Origin: Macrosoma leucophasiata
Taxonomy: Eukaryota; Arthropoda; Insecta; Lepidoptera; Hedylidae
Length of the DNA stretch: 64,000 nt
Assembly (NCBI GenBank): GCA_036365455.1
Contig: JAWQUS010000023.1
Coordinates: forward strand, 6,510,001 to 6,574,000
Reading direction: 5' to 3'
A model generated the notes under the pieces. That model saw nothing but the letters and a program-made list of their open reading frames with translations, was not told the DNA's origin and did no database searches. The position numbers and the translations under genes were made by a program. This document shows, piece by piece, positions 55,601 to 62,540 of the stretch (positions are counted from its first letter, which is position 1; every line of letters begins with the position of its first letter).

Positions 55601-56858
55601 ATGAAAACGACACTCATGACGAAATAATTGACAAATTAATTATTATCTATTATTCTATTTAGTCTATTATATCGGTTGCCTAACTAGCATAGTTTGGCAA
55701 TAGATGGCGCTGCTGCCACCATAAGGCAATGCAATAAATGTGAATGAAAGATGTGTGAAGGAAAGATTTGACAAATCGGGCAGGACTTCGGTTGCTCAGT
55801 TGGAAGAGCGGCTGGACTAATTCCCAGTGGCCGCAAGTTCGAGTCTCGCCTAAAGTCAAAATTTTCTTTCCATTTTTCTTTAAAATAAATATATTTCACA
55901 AGCATGTGTAAATGCGAAATAATATAAATCAATTGACAAATTGTCAAATTGAAAAATTGTCACCTAAGTCAATTTTCGACTATTGGTACCTACCTAACGT
56001 CCGATACGAAATGCGAATAAACCATTGCAGTTTAACTATAAAGGGGGAAAATGAAACTAACGACCACCGGGGTGGCCGGTCTAAAAGGGGGGCGATGGGA
56101 ATAAAGGGTTAAGCCGACGGTCACGGTTGATATAGATAAATAGCAGTCGTTAAACCTTGTCCCAGGCCATATGTATGGGCGGTTTGAAAACATCCGACAG
56201 CGGGTTGACCACTAACCGTTATCTCCACCAACCCGCATTGGAGCAGCGTGGTGGAGTAAGCTCCAGACCTTTCCTCCAGAAGGGGAGAGACTCGTGCCCA
56301 GCAGTGGGACGTTTCAACGGTTCATTATTATTATATCATTAACTGCCTCAGTAGCATAAATTTTCCATTTTGTGGAAGTTTCCCAGTAGGTACCTCGGAG
56401 TATGGCAATGTGACCGGAGATGGCAACAGGTTCGCCATCTGTTACATGGGCCAAAACGTAACCGGTGAGTCGTGGGTGTTTGCATGTATGCTTGAATGCA
56501 TGCATTTACCTCTGCCTACCCCTTCGGGGATTACAGGCGTGTGAAGTTACGCACGTTCTTCCTCTTCCTCATCCGCATCCTCTTCCTCATTAAAAAATCC
56601 TCTTCCTCATCCGCATCCTCTAAATTTGCGCGTCACAATTCCTCTTCCTCCTCCTCTTCCTCAAAATCACTTCCTCAACAACCCTAGTAATAATAGCAAA
56701 GACTTTACTAATTTACCTTCTAATTTCTTCTTCTGCTGTAACTTCTCCGGACTTTCCTCGGCCTCGAGGTAGCTGTAGTGGGCATCCTCTATACGCAGCC
56801 ATAGCACAGTGAGCCGCTCCTCTGCCACGTCACCCATACCCGACGACGTCATCACCAT
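40289..56858 (-). CDS. tamo: Tamozhennic/SPATA2-like PUB-domain and zinc-finger protein
   Basis: Six coding exons on the minus strand (56858-56717, 55207-55008, 52526-52347, 43151-42911, 42484-41294, 40653-40289), all GT-AG with matching phases, encode 772 residues. SPATA2 proteins bridge the deubiquitinase CYLD to the linear-ubiquitin ligase LUBAC through a PUB domain; Drosophila Tamo is reported to restrain nuclear import of Dorsal. Residues about 1-190 form the PUB-like region: QPWRKEYKVIRLYSGFYKHE and LLHAMGYRALGG align with the SPATA2 'PWKKEF..IKTYTG' and 'ILSCMGY' blocks. An Asn/Met/Thr low-complexity run (about 207-240) and a Pro/Tyr/Met-rich stretch follow, then a charged basic region. 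Two RanBP2/NZF-type fingers close the protein (C708, C711, C722, C725 and C744, C747, C758, C761). The start at 56858 is the first ATG in frame; 56852 and 56837 are alternatives. Intron 3 (9.2 kb) hosts an antisense Bel-Pao element. Confidence 0.88.
40796..40962. repeat. Two family A 5' ends fused head to head
   Basis: GTAGAGCTCCTGTGACGGAG...CTTGCCGCTAAATGG is followed, 20 nt later, by its inverse CCATTTAGCGGCAAG...TTCGTCACTGGAACTCTG. This leaves a roughly 167-bp near-palindrome in tamo intron 5. Confidence 0.88.
41110..41262 (-). repeat. LINE 3' tail in tamo intron 5
   Basis: The minus strand reads CQDRDIWRYTLSAYP and MKRIMNVEGSR, the same end as the LINE remnant at 475-1014. TATCTTCACGGCAGGTCCCT matches its tail. 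It ends about 30 nt from the tamo exon 5 donor. Confidence 0.8.
41294..42484 (-). CDS. tamo: tamo coding exon 5: disordered Pro/Tyr-rich then charged region
   Basis: Residues about 255-651. After IYSNVAVTPETHRSRL comes a Met/Pro/Tyr-rich stretch (MMHPYMMPANVMPQMMYPIP, YYPVQAPYMIPTPVY). Then follows a Ser/Arg/Lys/Asp region with DRDSRTLDRLDREERRSKY and KKVKKPTR, a possible nuclear-localisation type. No folded domain is recognised. Donor ACTG|GTAAGT, acceptor TTACAG|AATCAG. Confidence 0.9.
42552..42778. mobile_element. Family T TIR element in tamo intron 4
   Basis: 227 bp, TA-flanked; GAGCAACACGGGCCACCGGC at the left is inverted at the right as GTCCGTGTTGCTC. It starts about 68 bp from the exon 5 acceptor. 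Confidence 0.88.
42911..43151 (-). CDS. tamo: tamo coding exon 4 with Asn/Met/Thr repeat
   Basis: Residues 175-254: IMCQIWEQAWSSGSRVSWSE continues the PUB-like region. A run of three-residue units (NIT/NMT/NMN/NMTH) follows, from a 12-nt-like DNA repeat (CATGTTGGTCAT) at about 42960-43050. Donor CATG|GTAATT, acceptor TTGCAG|ATAATG. Confidence 0.85.
43243..43320 (+). repeat. Family I repeat fragment in tamo intron 3
   Basis: AACTAGCTGTTGCCCGCGGC then GCGTGGATGTCGTTTTATAA matches 6332 onward. Only the 5' part is present. Confidence 0.8.
43525..43529. repeat. Left target-site duplication of the Bel-Pao element
   Basis: CTATG directly precedes the left LTR and recurs directly after the right LTR (51614-51618). 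Five bp is usual for Bel-Pao integration. Confidence 0.95.
43530..44694 (+). repeat. Left LTR of the Bel-Pao element (1165 bp)
   Basis: Begins TGTCGGCGAC and ends CCCCACGACA (TG...CA). Compared with the right LTR it has the same length, and I find three substitutions (43563 G/T, 44179 A/C, 44323 G/A). AATAAA hexamers occur near 44069 and 44155. The open frames inside are not genes. Confidence 0.97.
44700..44717 (+). other. Primer-binding site, tRNA-Tyr type
   Basis: TGGTCCTTCGAGCCGGAT, starting 5 nt after the left LTR, is complementary over 18 nt to the conserved 3' end of eukaryotic tRNA-Tyr including CCA. Confidence 0.85.
44759..50476 (+). CDS. Bel-Pao gag-pol polyprotein
   Basis: A 1905-residue frame with no stop or frameshift. 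Order: coiled-coil-like Glu/Ala/Arg segment (about 103-142), DUF1759-type gag (from LPSFDGRSDEW, about 244), Cys/His knuckles (about 441-500), aspartic protease (LLDEGS, about 558), reverse transcriptase (RLVFDAAA about 845, VVADIKEMFLQV, YMDD about 968), Pao/A17 connection, RNase H (HVFVDAS about 1148; LELQAALLG; YWSDSS), integrase zinc region (about 1485-1535) and catalytic core (VDYFGP about 1561, SDNGTNF about 1622, GGAWERLVRSIK about 1672), then a DUF5641-like C-terminus (about 1740-1840). All key catalytic residues that I can check are present. The start is the first ATG, 41 nt after the primer site. The stop lies inside the right LTR, so the last residues (VGDDHGQR) are LTR-encoded. It makes its own copies by reverse transcription and integration. 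Confidence 0.96.
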   Translation: MPVTRSHRGNSPADRPAAPRATEETPETTESSGTTESSGTTGSSSTNTEGTLTTSYESRVTSGTETKEDSVVAAPAASAAPAAPIAPTTTATGNKTRSTKTTRRRELEAKMELARRQLEEAKAAAALAQSQWELVQIENEDSEIEQEKDWESNVQTWVQSTVDRVSGKGHQGDVPGEGHRPEPSGKGRASQPPTTTAAAAAVKPEDQAESLRNGNKELAEAIVKAISVAPRHVSASQPNYVHELPSFDGRSDEWIAFRTVYEDTAPLFTEAQNMARLRRSIKGTAREAIKSLLYSECPPEEVLEALRRRFGRPEALILMELEKVKSLSRIHENARDICVFASQVNNTVATIRGLRKPQYLHSPEMVRIIVSKMPAVLQYRWYDFAADATDQDPDLVQLMKFLNREADRCGPYATQEIMHQSRQPPRRQFAHAASEQTEEKKTCPHCQNDHHLLECRKFLQLPMKERWDAAVKSRLCFKCLQGRHRKETCRRPPCKVCKRWHHFVLHEDRGDIPKPEEKKEIANNVMLSVNTARTAKAYLKMAPVELYGPRGTTQVLALLDEGSTVTLLDATVARQIGLKGPVEALTLETVGGKTITKGDSMRVSVKTKGLHQTKKRSISGARTIDNINLTPQKLDKKRIEECAHLKSMTDQLYYEGESPKLLIGQDNWELIVSRATRKGKRGQPVASLTYLGWVLHGSDGTRPVNFVTCAHVSSKEEELEKIVKEHFAVESLGIQPRRPTTDMEEKALAILEETTRKLDDGRFETGLLWKNKEGTMPDNYRQAENRLKNIERKLDGNAALKQEYEAQVKNLLDSGYAEEVQHESASKKKWYLPHFAVTHPTKKKIRLVFDAAAKCQGKSLNDELLPGPDLLQSLFGVLLRFRQKPIAVVADIKEMFLQVKMREEDRDSLRFLWRGDQRSETPKEYRMTSVIFGAACSPSAAIFVKNKNATEHQEEYPEAARAIERNHYMDDYLHSFGTSQEAVEIASQVSLIHKKAGFELRGWASNDEEVLKTLTPEENSKEVELGTKEEKTLGLRWFTKGDEIGFRTCLRNIHEEVVEQKRVPTKREVTSAVMSTFDPLGLASPVLIQGKKLIQSIWRSGVGWDDNITEEDNKIWSDYLDSLQLLKDLRVPRRVTQSNTEGELHVFVDASEEAYACAIYLRQRDEDGGHRVTLLAGKARVTPLKPVSIPRLELQAALLGSRMARSIEEELDIMVAKKVYWSDSSTVLAWIKSDPRTFKPFVAHRLAEIEDTTKPQEWRWVPTAQNPADDATRNVPRDFGSDHRWFHGPAFLALEEEDWPKPRTIKTEPTGEEKEKPIVGTTKTVDKHPTPDPVRFSSWTRLVRTTARVLQFVDLCRKKKLPVNVSRKSERQDPTWKSNKKKAKVAMKPVNKKTQERRLIPLEPDQMKTAEKILLRRSQEESFHEEVRCVEKMKPFERNSKLKKLDVVIEDGLLRLRGRIDAARHVRQDKRPVVLDSKHYITRLLIAHYHEEFNHGNHATVINELRQRYWILGLRSAVRSTVHRCQWCKVYRGTPQLQPMGNLPLERLRHGEPPFTCTAVDYFGPMIVTVGRRHEKRWGALFTCLTTRAVHVELAASLSTDSMILALRRMTARRGMPRTIFSDNGTNFVGANKELQEAFASLNKDDLITAAERMSIKWKFIPPGAPNMGGAWERLVRSIKTALAVTLKERHPREEVLHTLLLEAEHLVNSRPLIEADEDTEEGALTPNHFLIGRSCGTRLGTFTDDDLTDRRAWRVAQRLTDHFWSRWVKEYLPTLIPRRIDARAATRDLQCGDTVLIVDSTLPRETWPRGEVVRTYPGPDGRTRVLEVRTTGGVLKRPSSKLVLLVPAQRDNERTTVEIDGRASTSEPDCGEAAIAPSREHRVAGPGVGASHEGEDVGDDHGQR
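50438..50448 (+). other. Polypurine tract
   Basis: GAGGGGGAGGA lies immediately 5' of the right LTR, as needed for plus-strand priming. It is also coding (the frame runs through it). Confidence 0.85.
50449..51613 (+). repeat. Right LTR of the Bel-Pao element (1165 bp)
   Basis: Same bounds and length as the left LTR, with three substitutions. It contains the gag-pol stop codon at 50474-50476. It is followed by CTATG (51614-51618). Confidence 0.97.
52347..52526 (-). CDS. tamo: tamo coding exon 3: PUB-like region
   Basis: Residues 115-174: LYSGFYKHEVEANLVGAEEL, LLHAMGYRALGGGRLALDAP, ending FAHCECQ. GC-rich compared with its surroundings. Acceptor TTTGCAG|TTATAC; donor TGTCAG|GTCAGA, a weaker but phase-correct GT site. 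Reading through the donor would add a short unrelated tail and a stop. Confidence 0.9.
52583..52893 (+). repeat. Family F SINE, complete with tRNA-like head
   Basis: The head CGGTAGCCTAGTGGTTGCAG (A-box-like) and GGGTTCGATTCCCGGGTAGG (B box) are a tRNA-derived pol III promoter. The body matches 26885-27093 and 56338-56545 and ends GGGGATTACAGGCGTGAAAT. It cannot be a functional tRNA gene: no acceptor stem closes it. Confidence 0.88.
53266..53515 (-). repeat. Family A copy in tamo intron 2
   Basis: CATTGATGTTAAGTGATAAC to CACTGGTAGTCTACCATCAT; full length but diverged, with an (AC)n patch at 53306-53318. Confidence 0.8.
53517..53582. repeat. Inverted repeat, 27-28-nt arms
   Basis: TTCTCGAAAATAAAAGATGC...GAATGAA pairs with TTCATTCGCATTATTTTATT...GAGAA, with one small bulge, around an 11-nt loop. 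It directly abuts the end of a family A copy. Confidence 0.9.
53868..54302 (-). repeat. Two family A copies in tandem
   Basis: 53868-54165 is a full-length diverged copy. 54178-54302 is a second, 5'-end-only copy (GCCGGAAATTACCACCTGAC to GTCGCTCTACCACCAG) in the same orientation. Confidence 0.8.
54565..54660. mobile_element. Family M short palindromic copy
   Basis: ATTTGTTAAAGTTATGGTAC, TTCTCTAACTTTAACAG and AAGTTAGAGAAGGATGTGAA correspond to the outer arms of 36992-37283, without the inner element. Confidence 0.65.
55008..55207 (-). CDS. tamo: tamo coding exon 2: PUB-like region
   Basis: Residues 48-114: GYIKEYLSLVPHELKF, then FQRSINELADYSAYRAGIGW and LLMQPWRKEYKVIR. The last block aligns with the SPATA2 PWKKEF motif. 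Acceptor TTTAAG|GTTACA; donor ACGG|GTGAGA. Confidence 0.9.
55784..55857 (+). repeat. tRNA-like sequence, probably a SINE head or tRNA pseudogene
   Basis: GACTTCGGTTGCTCAGTTGG and AAGTTCGAGTCTCGCC have A- and B-box form. The acceptor ends pair partly (GACTT with AAGTC) and a 4-bp D stem (GCTC/GAGC) closes. The acceptor has a mismatch and the anticodon arm closes on an 8-nt loop (ACTAATTC), so I do not call a functional tRNA. Confidence 0.6.
56112..56330 (+). repeat. 5'-truncated family H element
   Basis: AAGCCGACGGTCACGGTTGA, GCAGTCGTTAAACCTTGTCC, GTGGTGGAGTAAGCTCCAGA and GAGACTCGTGCCCAGCAGTG match 58865-59082. The 5S-like head is missing. Confidence 0.85.
56338..56545 (+). repeat. Family F SINE without tRNA head
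   Basis: TTAACTGCCTCAGTAGCATA joins directly to the F body (GGAGATGGCAACAGGTTCGC, CGGTGAGTCGTGGGTGTTTG), so about 90 bp including the B box are deleted. Confidence 0.85.
56545..56690 (+). repeat. TTCCTC-rich minisatellite
   Basis: Irregular tandem units of CTTCCTC and CATCCGCATC follow directly on the end of the SINE F copy and reach to within about 30 nt of tamo exon 1. Confidence 0.85.
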
Positions 56859-56884
56859 CACAATGTCACCCTGCCCAATGGATC
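56717..56884 (-). CDS. tamo: tamo exon with start codon
   Basis: The exon runs from acceptor TTCTAG|GATCCA (56884) to donor GAAG|GTAAAT (56717). Coding starts at ATG 56858 (MVMTSSGMGDVAEERL, then TVLWLRIEDAHYSYLEAEES); 26 nt of 5' UTR precede it in this exon. The frame stays open upstream of the ATG, but only into the intron. Confidence 0.82.
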
Positions 56885-56894
56885 CTAGAATATT

Positions 56895-57197
56895 TTTTTA
56901 ACGTAACGAACTTAGTAATCCAACAGGCAGTTCAACGGGATAGTATATAACTACTACAGCTTATGGTAATCTATACAAAATTAGAGGTCTTAATGCAGAT
57001 AGATACGCTACCAACCTTGAGTTCTAAGTTGTTATGTCACTGTGACAAAAATTATGGGGTCATACCTATAATACCGTCTAATCGGAACACGGTAATGCTG
57101 AATGCCCGCCCAATGGTAGTGACCATTGGGCGGGAGATTGATTAGGTAGGTAATTCGGTGGTGCCTACTGGCTTGGTGAACTCTACCGACAGTTAAT
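56895..57197 (-). repeat. Old family A copy
   Basis: Recognisable only in blocks: AATGCAGATAGATACGCTAC, TAATCGGAACACGGTAATGC, TTCGGTGGTGCCTACTGGC. It contains a local inverted repeat, GCCCGCCCAATGGTAGTGAC / CATTGGGCGGG, at 57104-57136. Confidence 0.65.
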
Positions 57198-57905
57198 ATA
57201 ATGTAGGTACACAATACATTTTTAAATGGGAGTAAATTCAGATTTATGTGGGTAAACTAAACTAGGATTGACAACAGTCCTCTTAGGAGTGTAGGATTAT
57301 TCTGTAATACAAAACACCCCCCAAAAGTAAAATCGTAGGACGGTCTGTGAATCTCTAAGGCCATATGTCGAGCTGCTCGGCCCGCATGTTTGAAATAGGT
57401 AAATTAAGTTTGCTAGGACTACCGATGCACGTCGAGCTGCACGGCGGCCAGCATGCTGGACAAGCTCCAGCACGCACTATTAATTGAATTTCGACCGTGT
57501 AAAATCGTCAATGTTCTAATTTGCAAATATAAGTAGGTAGGTATATTACGCCAGGTATCAATGTTGTGTCATTTCATCATGCTTTTATTAGCATTCATAG
57601 AAGTTATGTGCGTTAGATTCCGTATAAGATTGTCCTCGGACTAATAGTCCACTTAATACCTACTAAATGATATCTAATAAATTACACTCATTACACATCA
57701 ATTAATTTATTGGATATAGGTAAGTCAATCAATACGTCGCGGCTTCGTATAAAATTTTTTTCTGGAAAAATGAAAGTTGACGCTGACTAATATGCAATTA
57801 AGAGCTCTTATACACGAGCGGTACGATCCCAACATTAGAGATCCAGTCAATTTGAGGCAACTATGTCAACGCATCAACATGGTACTAATGTGTAACAGTT
57901 TTTTT

Positions 57906-58186
57906 TTTATGTAATGGAAGTGGCAAACAAGCATGCAGTTCACATTGATGTTAAGTGATGACTGCAGCCTATAGACACCCACATGAAGACCAAGGCCAAA
58001 ATGCAGATGCGTTACCATCCCTGAGGCCTAAGGTATTATGCCTCTGTGCCGGAAATTACAGAGCCGTACATTACCACCTGACCGGAACACGATAGTGCTG
58101 AACACTACCATTTAGCGGCAAGTAAATTAGGTAATGCGGTGGTGCCTACGCCCGCGAGCTCCGTCACTGGAGCTCTACCACCAGTA
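57906..58186 (-). repeat. Family A, full-length young copy
   Basis: A T-run then TATGTAATGGAAGTGGCAAA to GTCACTGGAGCTCTACCACC. It is close to 60752-61030 throughout and can serve as a consensus reference. Confidence 0.92.
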
Positions 58187-58726
58187 AAACTAGTTCTCAC
58201 TTCATTTTATTTTAATTGTTATGTGTCTAGATTTTGCAGTGATTCCTAAAATGGGGTAACACGGGGTTCCATAGAAAACTCATCAGGTTACCACGAAATT
58301 ATTTATTTTTTCTCATTACTGTACTAGTAGGTAGGCAGAAAGAATTCAGCCTGGTCTATGGCACAGTGGTCACAGTATACCTACATAGTCAAAGGCATTG
58401 CATGAGGTGAGGTTCAACTTTAATAATAATAGCTAATATAGTATTCCTAATAAGTTTTTGTTTCAATATAAATTACAATCTTTGATTTGTTATCATTTAA
58501 TTTTGTTATGTGGTTGAATATGTAGGTTCCTTCAGCTACATAATACCTATATGTAGAGGAAGCACTAATTGAAATTTGACCAAAATTCAATGAAATGGGT
58601 GATATGGGTATACAATTTAGTAAAAACTCAAAATTCTCTACATTTATTTACTTATGACATATTATGATATTTTATTTATATGGGACAAAAACCTCTATCT
58701 GTATTATGAAAGAGTATGGTATTCTT

Positions 58727-59082
58727 GAAGCGCGCATGGCCCAGCAGCTGGTGTAGATCGGAAGCGATCTGCTCGGTTAAGCACTACGGGCGCGGTCGGG
58801 TAGTGAGATGGGTGACCGCTAGTGGCAAATTAAAATGCGCGTTTCCGTGCTTCGGAGGGCACGTTAAGCCGTCGGTCTCGGTTGCTATCGATGGATAGCA
58901 GTCGTTAAACCTTGTCGGAGGCCTTATGTGCGGTATGAAAACATCCGACAGTGGGTTGGCCACTAACCCACCCACCTCCACCAATCCGCATTGGAGCAGC
59001 GTGGTGGAGTAAGCTCCAGGCCTCCCCCAAACAGGGGAGAGACTCGTGCCCAGCAGTGGGACGTATAATGGGTTGCCATTAT
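58727..59082 (+). repeat. 5S-rRNA-headed SINE (family H)
   Basis: The head carries TCGGTTAAGCACTACGGGCG and GGGTAGTGAGATGGGTGACC, which align with the internal control region (A box, IE, C box) of 5S rRNA genes. The tail GAGCAGCGTGGTGGAGTAAG...CGTGCCCAGCAGTGGGACGT is shared with the truncated copies at 56112 and 59603. It is not a functional 5S gene: the 5' and 3' thirds are missing. Confidence 0.85.
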
Positions 59083-59602
59083 TATATTATTTATTATGGT
59101 ATTCTATTTGTGCAATGCATTAAGTACATATATAAAGTTACATTGAATTGGGCATTATCTGTAGTACAATGACATGACTGTGTAAAGGATTTAGATGGGC
59201 TATCAGCCAATCAAGCGTATCACTTACAATAACCCATTATGAGTCATACAATTCATTCAAATGTTACTAAATAAATTTCAGCAATATCCTTTGTTATTTG
59301 AATTGGGTAGCAATATAGTAAGCAGTTCAAATTAGCAAAATGTCTACAGCAAGGGTTTCACCAGCTGACAATTTAGGGCCAGGCAGAATCAAATATATTC
59401 TTCACCCTACAATGTAAAATTTGGAGTATCATTTTTTAAACTCAGATCTGCAACAACCTCACTACTGGCACCCCATAGTCATATGATATAAATAAGGTTG
59501 AACAGGACCTTAGAAGAGGAATAAGAACTCTGATATGCAAGATTGAAATGCATAGTCATTCCGACTTTAACTACCAGTATTCAACTGATGTACACACTCC
59601 TC

Positions 59603-59708
59603 CATCAATCCGCATTGGAGCAACATGGTGGAGTAAACTCCAAGCCTCCCCCCCCCCCCCCCAAGGGGAGAGACTCGTGCCCAGCAGTGGGACGTACAAT
59701 GGGTTATT
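59603..59708 (+). repeat. Family H tail with a 15-C homopolymer
   Basis: CAATCCGCATTGGAGCAACA to CCCAGCAGTGGGACGTACAA. The usual CCTCCCCCAAA stretch has grown into 15 consecutive C (59648-59662). Confidence 0.9.
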
Positions 59709-60016
59709 ATTTATTTATTATACACACTCCATATACAGAAGCGCTACACATAAAATAAAACCCAGTAAAAGGCATATTTATGGCTTATCTCACAGAGCAT
59801 CCTTATTCTAAATACTATGCCTCTCCAATCAACAGATCCTGGCAGAATTATAAAGTGGCTATTACAAACATTTTCTATGTTGTTGTTTTGTTGTATATAA
59901 AATACAAGAAAAAGTAGCAACACATGGCATCTGCACAGACATATGAGTTGCTTATTCTAATAGGTATGATTTTTTATATCTTGTAACAAGACAGCAATAG
60001 GCTACAGTTAGACTTA

Positions 60017-60319
60017 GGGTGCTTTTCCACCAGAGATGCGCTATGCTATATTGCTATGGATGCGTTAATTATCCACCAATCATATTCATTGGTGCACATA
60101 CCTTAGTGCTGGTGGAAACAAATTCAGCAAAGATTTGTTTTTTATATGGAAGGATGTGTGCTATGGATGTGAGCTATGGATGCATTTCATAGCACATCTT
60201 CCTCGTACAGCTACATAGCTTAGTAGGTGGAAACGGTCACACATTTTCATAGCTTAGGTATCACATCTTCAGAGCATAGCTGCATAGCTGCATAGTACAT
60301 CTCTGGTGTAAAAGCACCC
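60017..60319. mobile_element. Family L TIR element, 303 bp
   Basis: GGGTGCTTTTCCACCAGAGA and the inverse of CTCTGGTGTAAAAGCACCC form the ends; TTA flanks both sides (60014-60016, 60320-60322). A 3-bp TWA duplication fits PIF/Harbinger-type transposition. Confidence 0.88.
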
Positions 60320-60324
60320 TTATT

Positions 60325-60500
60325 CTGACAAATGTAATGAAAATGACAAATAAGCATGCATTTCACATGGATAGAAAGTGACTACTGTAGCTAGTCACCT
60401 AAACAATAACCAGAGATTAAAACACTGAAGCCACCTTTGAGGCTTAAATTGTTTTACCTCTGTGACAGAAATAACAAGGCCATACTATGTAATTCTATCA
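60325..60500 (-). repeat. Old family A 3' fragment
   Basis: AATGTAATGAAAATGACAAA, TAAGCATGCATTTCACATGG and ACCTCTGTGACAGAAATAAC are decayed A blocks. Confidence 0.6.
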
Positions 60501-60751
60501 TTCGCCAAATCAGAATATGGCTACCTCGTTAAGATTTCCTGCTAGTCAATTTAACAAGTTATCTAATGATAAAATGGATTTAGAGATAAGCAGTCAACAA
60601 TTAATATTTATCAAATTAATTGAACTGAAAATTACAAACTTTAATTCTAAATAAATCTACCTTTTTTAAAGTTTATGTAGCATCTGCGTGCTCCTCTGCA
60701 GAATCAAATATATTATTAAGTTTGGTGCTATTGCATTTACTTTTTTTTTTT

Positions 60752-61030
60752 TTTATGTATTGGAAGTGGTAAACAAGCATGCAGTTCACGTTGATGTTAA
60801 GTGATGACTGCAGCCTATAGACACCCACACAAAGACTAAGGTCAAAATGCAGATGCGTTACCACTCCTGAGGCCTAAGGTGTTACGCCTCTGTGCCAGAA
60901 ATTACAGGGCCGTACATTACCACCTGACCGGAACACGATAGTGCTGAACACTACCATTTAGCGGCAAGTATATTAGGTAATGCGGTGGTCCCTGCGCCCG
61001 CGAGCTCCGTCACTGGAGCTCTACCACCAA
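60752..61030 (-). repeat. Family A, full-length young copy
   Basis: A T-run, TATGTATTGGAAGTGGTAAA to CACTGGAGCTCTACCACC. Nearly the same as 57906-58186. Confidence 0.92.
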
Positions 61031-61733
61031 TAAAAACTTGCAGATGAACGCTTACTTTAATATAAGTAAGTTTCTGCTAGATAATGTTTCTATTTTTATT
61101 AACATAATAATAAGTAAGTGTAATTACAAAACTTACCATTTCAAATTTATTTTCATTTGAACATTACTTAACCAATTGTGAACGGCTGGTGGTCCAGGGC
61201 TTATCAACTTATCTTGAGAGATGAAATGGCTCTAAATATTAATTTATTCTGAGCAGCGACTTGTGATGTTGTGAGATATTGTGGAAATAAATTTAACAAA
61301 ACGACAAAATATTTAATATTTTGCCTAGTACTTATCATGCAATCCTGGAATGTCAATATTTTTCAAAAATTCGCAATTGGTTAATTGAAGTAATTCTAAA
61401 TATTTTAATTAGGGTATAAGTAGAAAACAACAAAGCAGCTGGATGTTTATATTTCTTATCCACATGCTTTCTGTTACGGTTTTATTCCTGTCTTGTAACA
61501 ACTAATTAAGAATTCGAAATTAATGTACAAGTGCAATAATAGTTTATTTTCAAAATCGCGTGTATGGTAAGTGAATCATTTTATATGGATAATTCAGGAA
61601 AACTGGTGTGTAATGTAAAACTCGATAAAAAGTTAGAAATTGTTCACAATGATTGATTGCCACATGATACCTAAACAGCGTCTCGTTGCTTTCTAGCAAA
61701 GATATTTTCATCGTATGTAGGCCTAAAACTTAC

Positions 61734-61786
61734 CTTGCGAATAGGCATTCTTTTCCTAGATGTCAAAATATAATCCAATGCACTGA
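61734..61786 (-). promoter_or_regulatory. tamo: Predicted tamo 5' UTR exon and initiator
   Basis: On the minus strand TTCAGTGC (TCAGT arthropod initiator, 61787-61783) is followed 50 nt later by a strong donor CGCAAG|GTAAGT (61734). Splicing to the acceptor at 56884 gives a short leader. It contains one upstream ATG (MPIRK...) whose frame would end TGATG, overlapping the main start codon. Inferred from splice and initiator motifs only. Confidence 0.5.
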
Positions 61787-61999
61787 ATGTAGAACGAGCG
61801 GACAAAAATAGTACCTACACCAAAAATAACAAAGGGTGCCGATTGAACAACTTTACTAATTAACCGATAGTCAATTCATTGCTACTGATCGATATTCACT
61901 TCAACAATAATGTAATAAAATATATCTTCACTGAACAACATTTATTTTAAATGGTATGTACTTAGGTACGTGTGTAAATCAAAATTGTGAATTTTGTTT

Positions 62000-62253
62000 T
62001 GACGTTTATTTTATTCACGTTTCTCGTTTCTCTATCTCTCTCTGTTCTGTGGTGTTCTCGGGCGCGTTCCACCTAATGACCACAACGATGTAACGCCCTT
62101 TTCATCGTTCTACCTTGATTGTTGGTCTGTGGTTCTATGGCCCGTGCTCGTCGCGAGCGATCGTTCGACATTTAGACACTGGTCGGTCTGCGTCTATCTA
62201 TCTAGACGTCTCTGCTCGCAACTTCGTGACCACATTGCGATCACAAAATATTG
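62000..62253 (+). promoter_or_regulatory. Possible divergent first exon
   Basis: A GC-richer block ends in AATATTG|GTAAGTCG (donor at 62254) on the plus strand, about 450 bp from the tamo start site in the opposite direction. This could be the non-coding first exon of a neighbouring gene beyond the window. Speculative. Confidence 0.25.
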
Positions 62254-62388
62254 GTAAGTCGGAGTGAGCTGTCACCAAAATTCGAAAAAAGAACGATTTC
62301 GCCTTGCCACCATATTGCGAACACACTGCGCTCAAGATGCGTTCCATTTATTAGATTCGCCCACAACTAGCGGCCTTTTTACCGATAT

Positions 62389-62540
62389 CGACCCGTGGTA
62401 CTGCGTAACTGCGATGTTCAACTGGTTGTACTACGGGGAAGTAAAGTTACCCATAGTTCAACTCTTTTTTTTTATATTTATGATTATAACCCGTGGTACA
62501 ACTGTGAAATTATGTCCAACTGGTTGACCACGGGGATTAG
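62389..62540 (+). repeat. Diverged tandem duplication
   Basis: ACCCGTGGTAC...TCAACTGGTTGTACTACGGG (62389-62438) recurs as ACCCGTGGTAC...TCCAACTGGTTGACCACGGG (62490-62536). The spacer includes a T-run. Confidence 0.75.

Noticed and set aside
55684..55947. Minus-strand frame reading RRDSNLRPLGISPAALPTEQ
   Set aside because: This is the well-known spurious translation of tRNA-like or SINE sequence (55784-55857).
58727..58830. 5S rRNA gene
   Set aside because: Only the internal promoter region is 5S-like; the flanks belong to a SINE.
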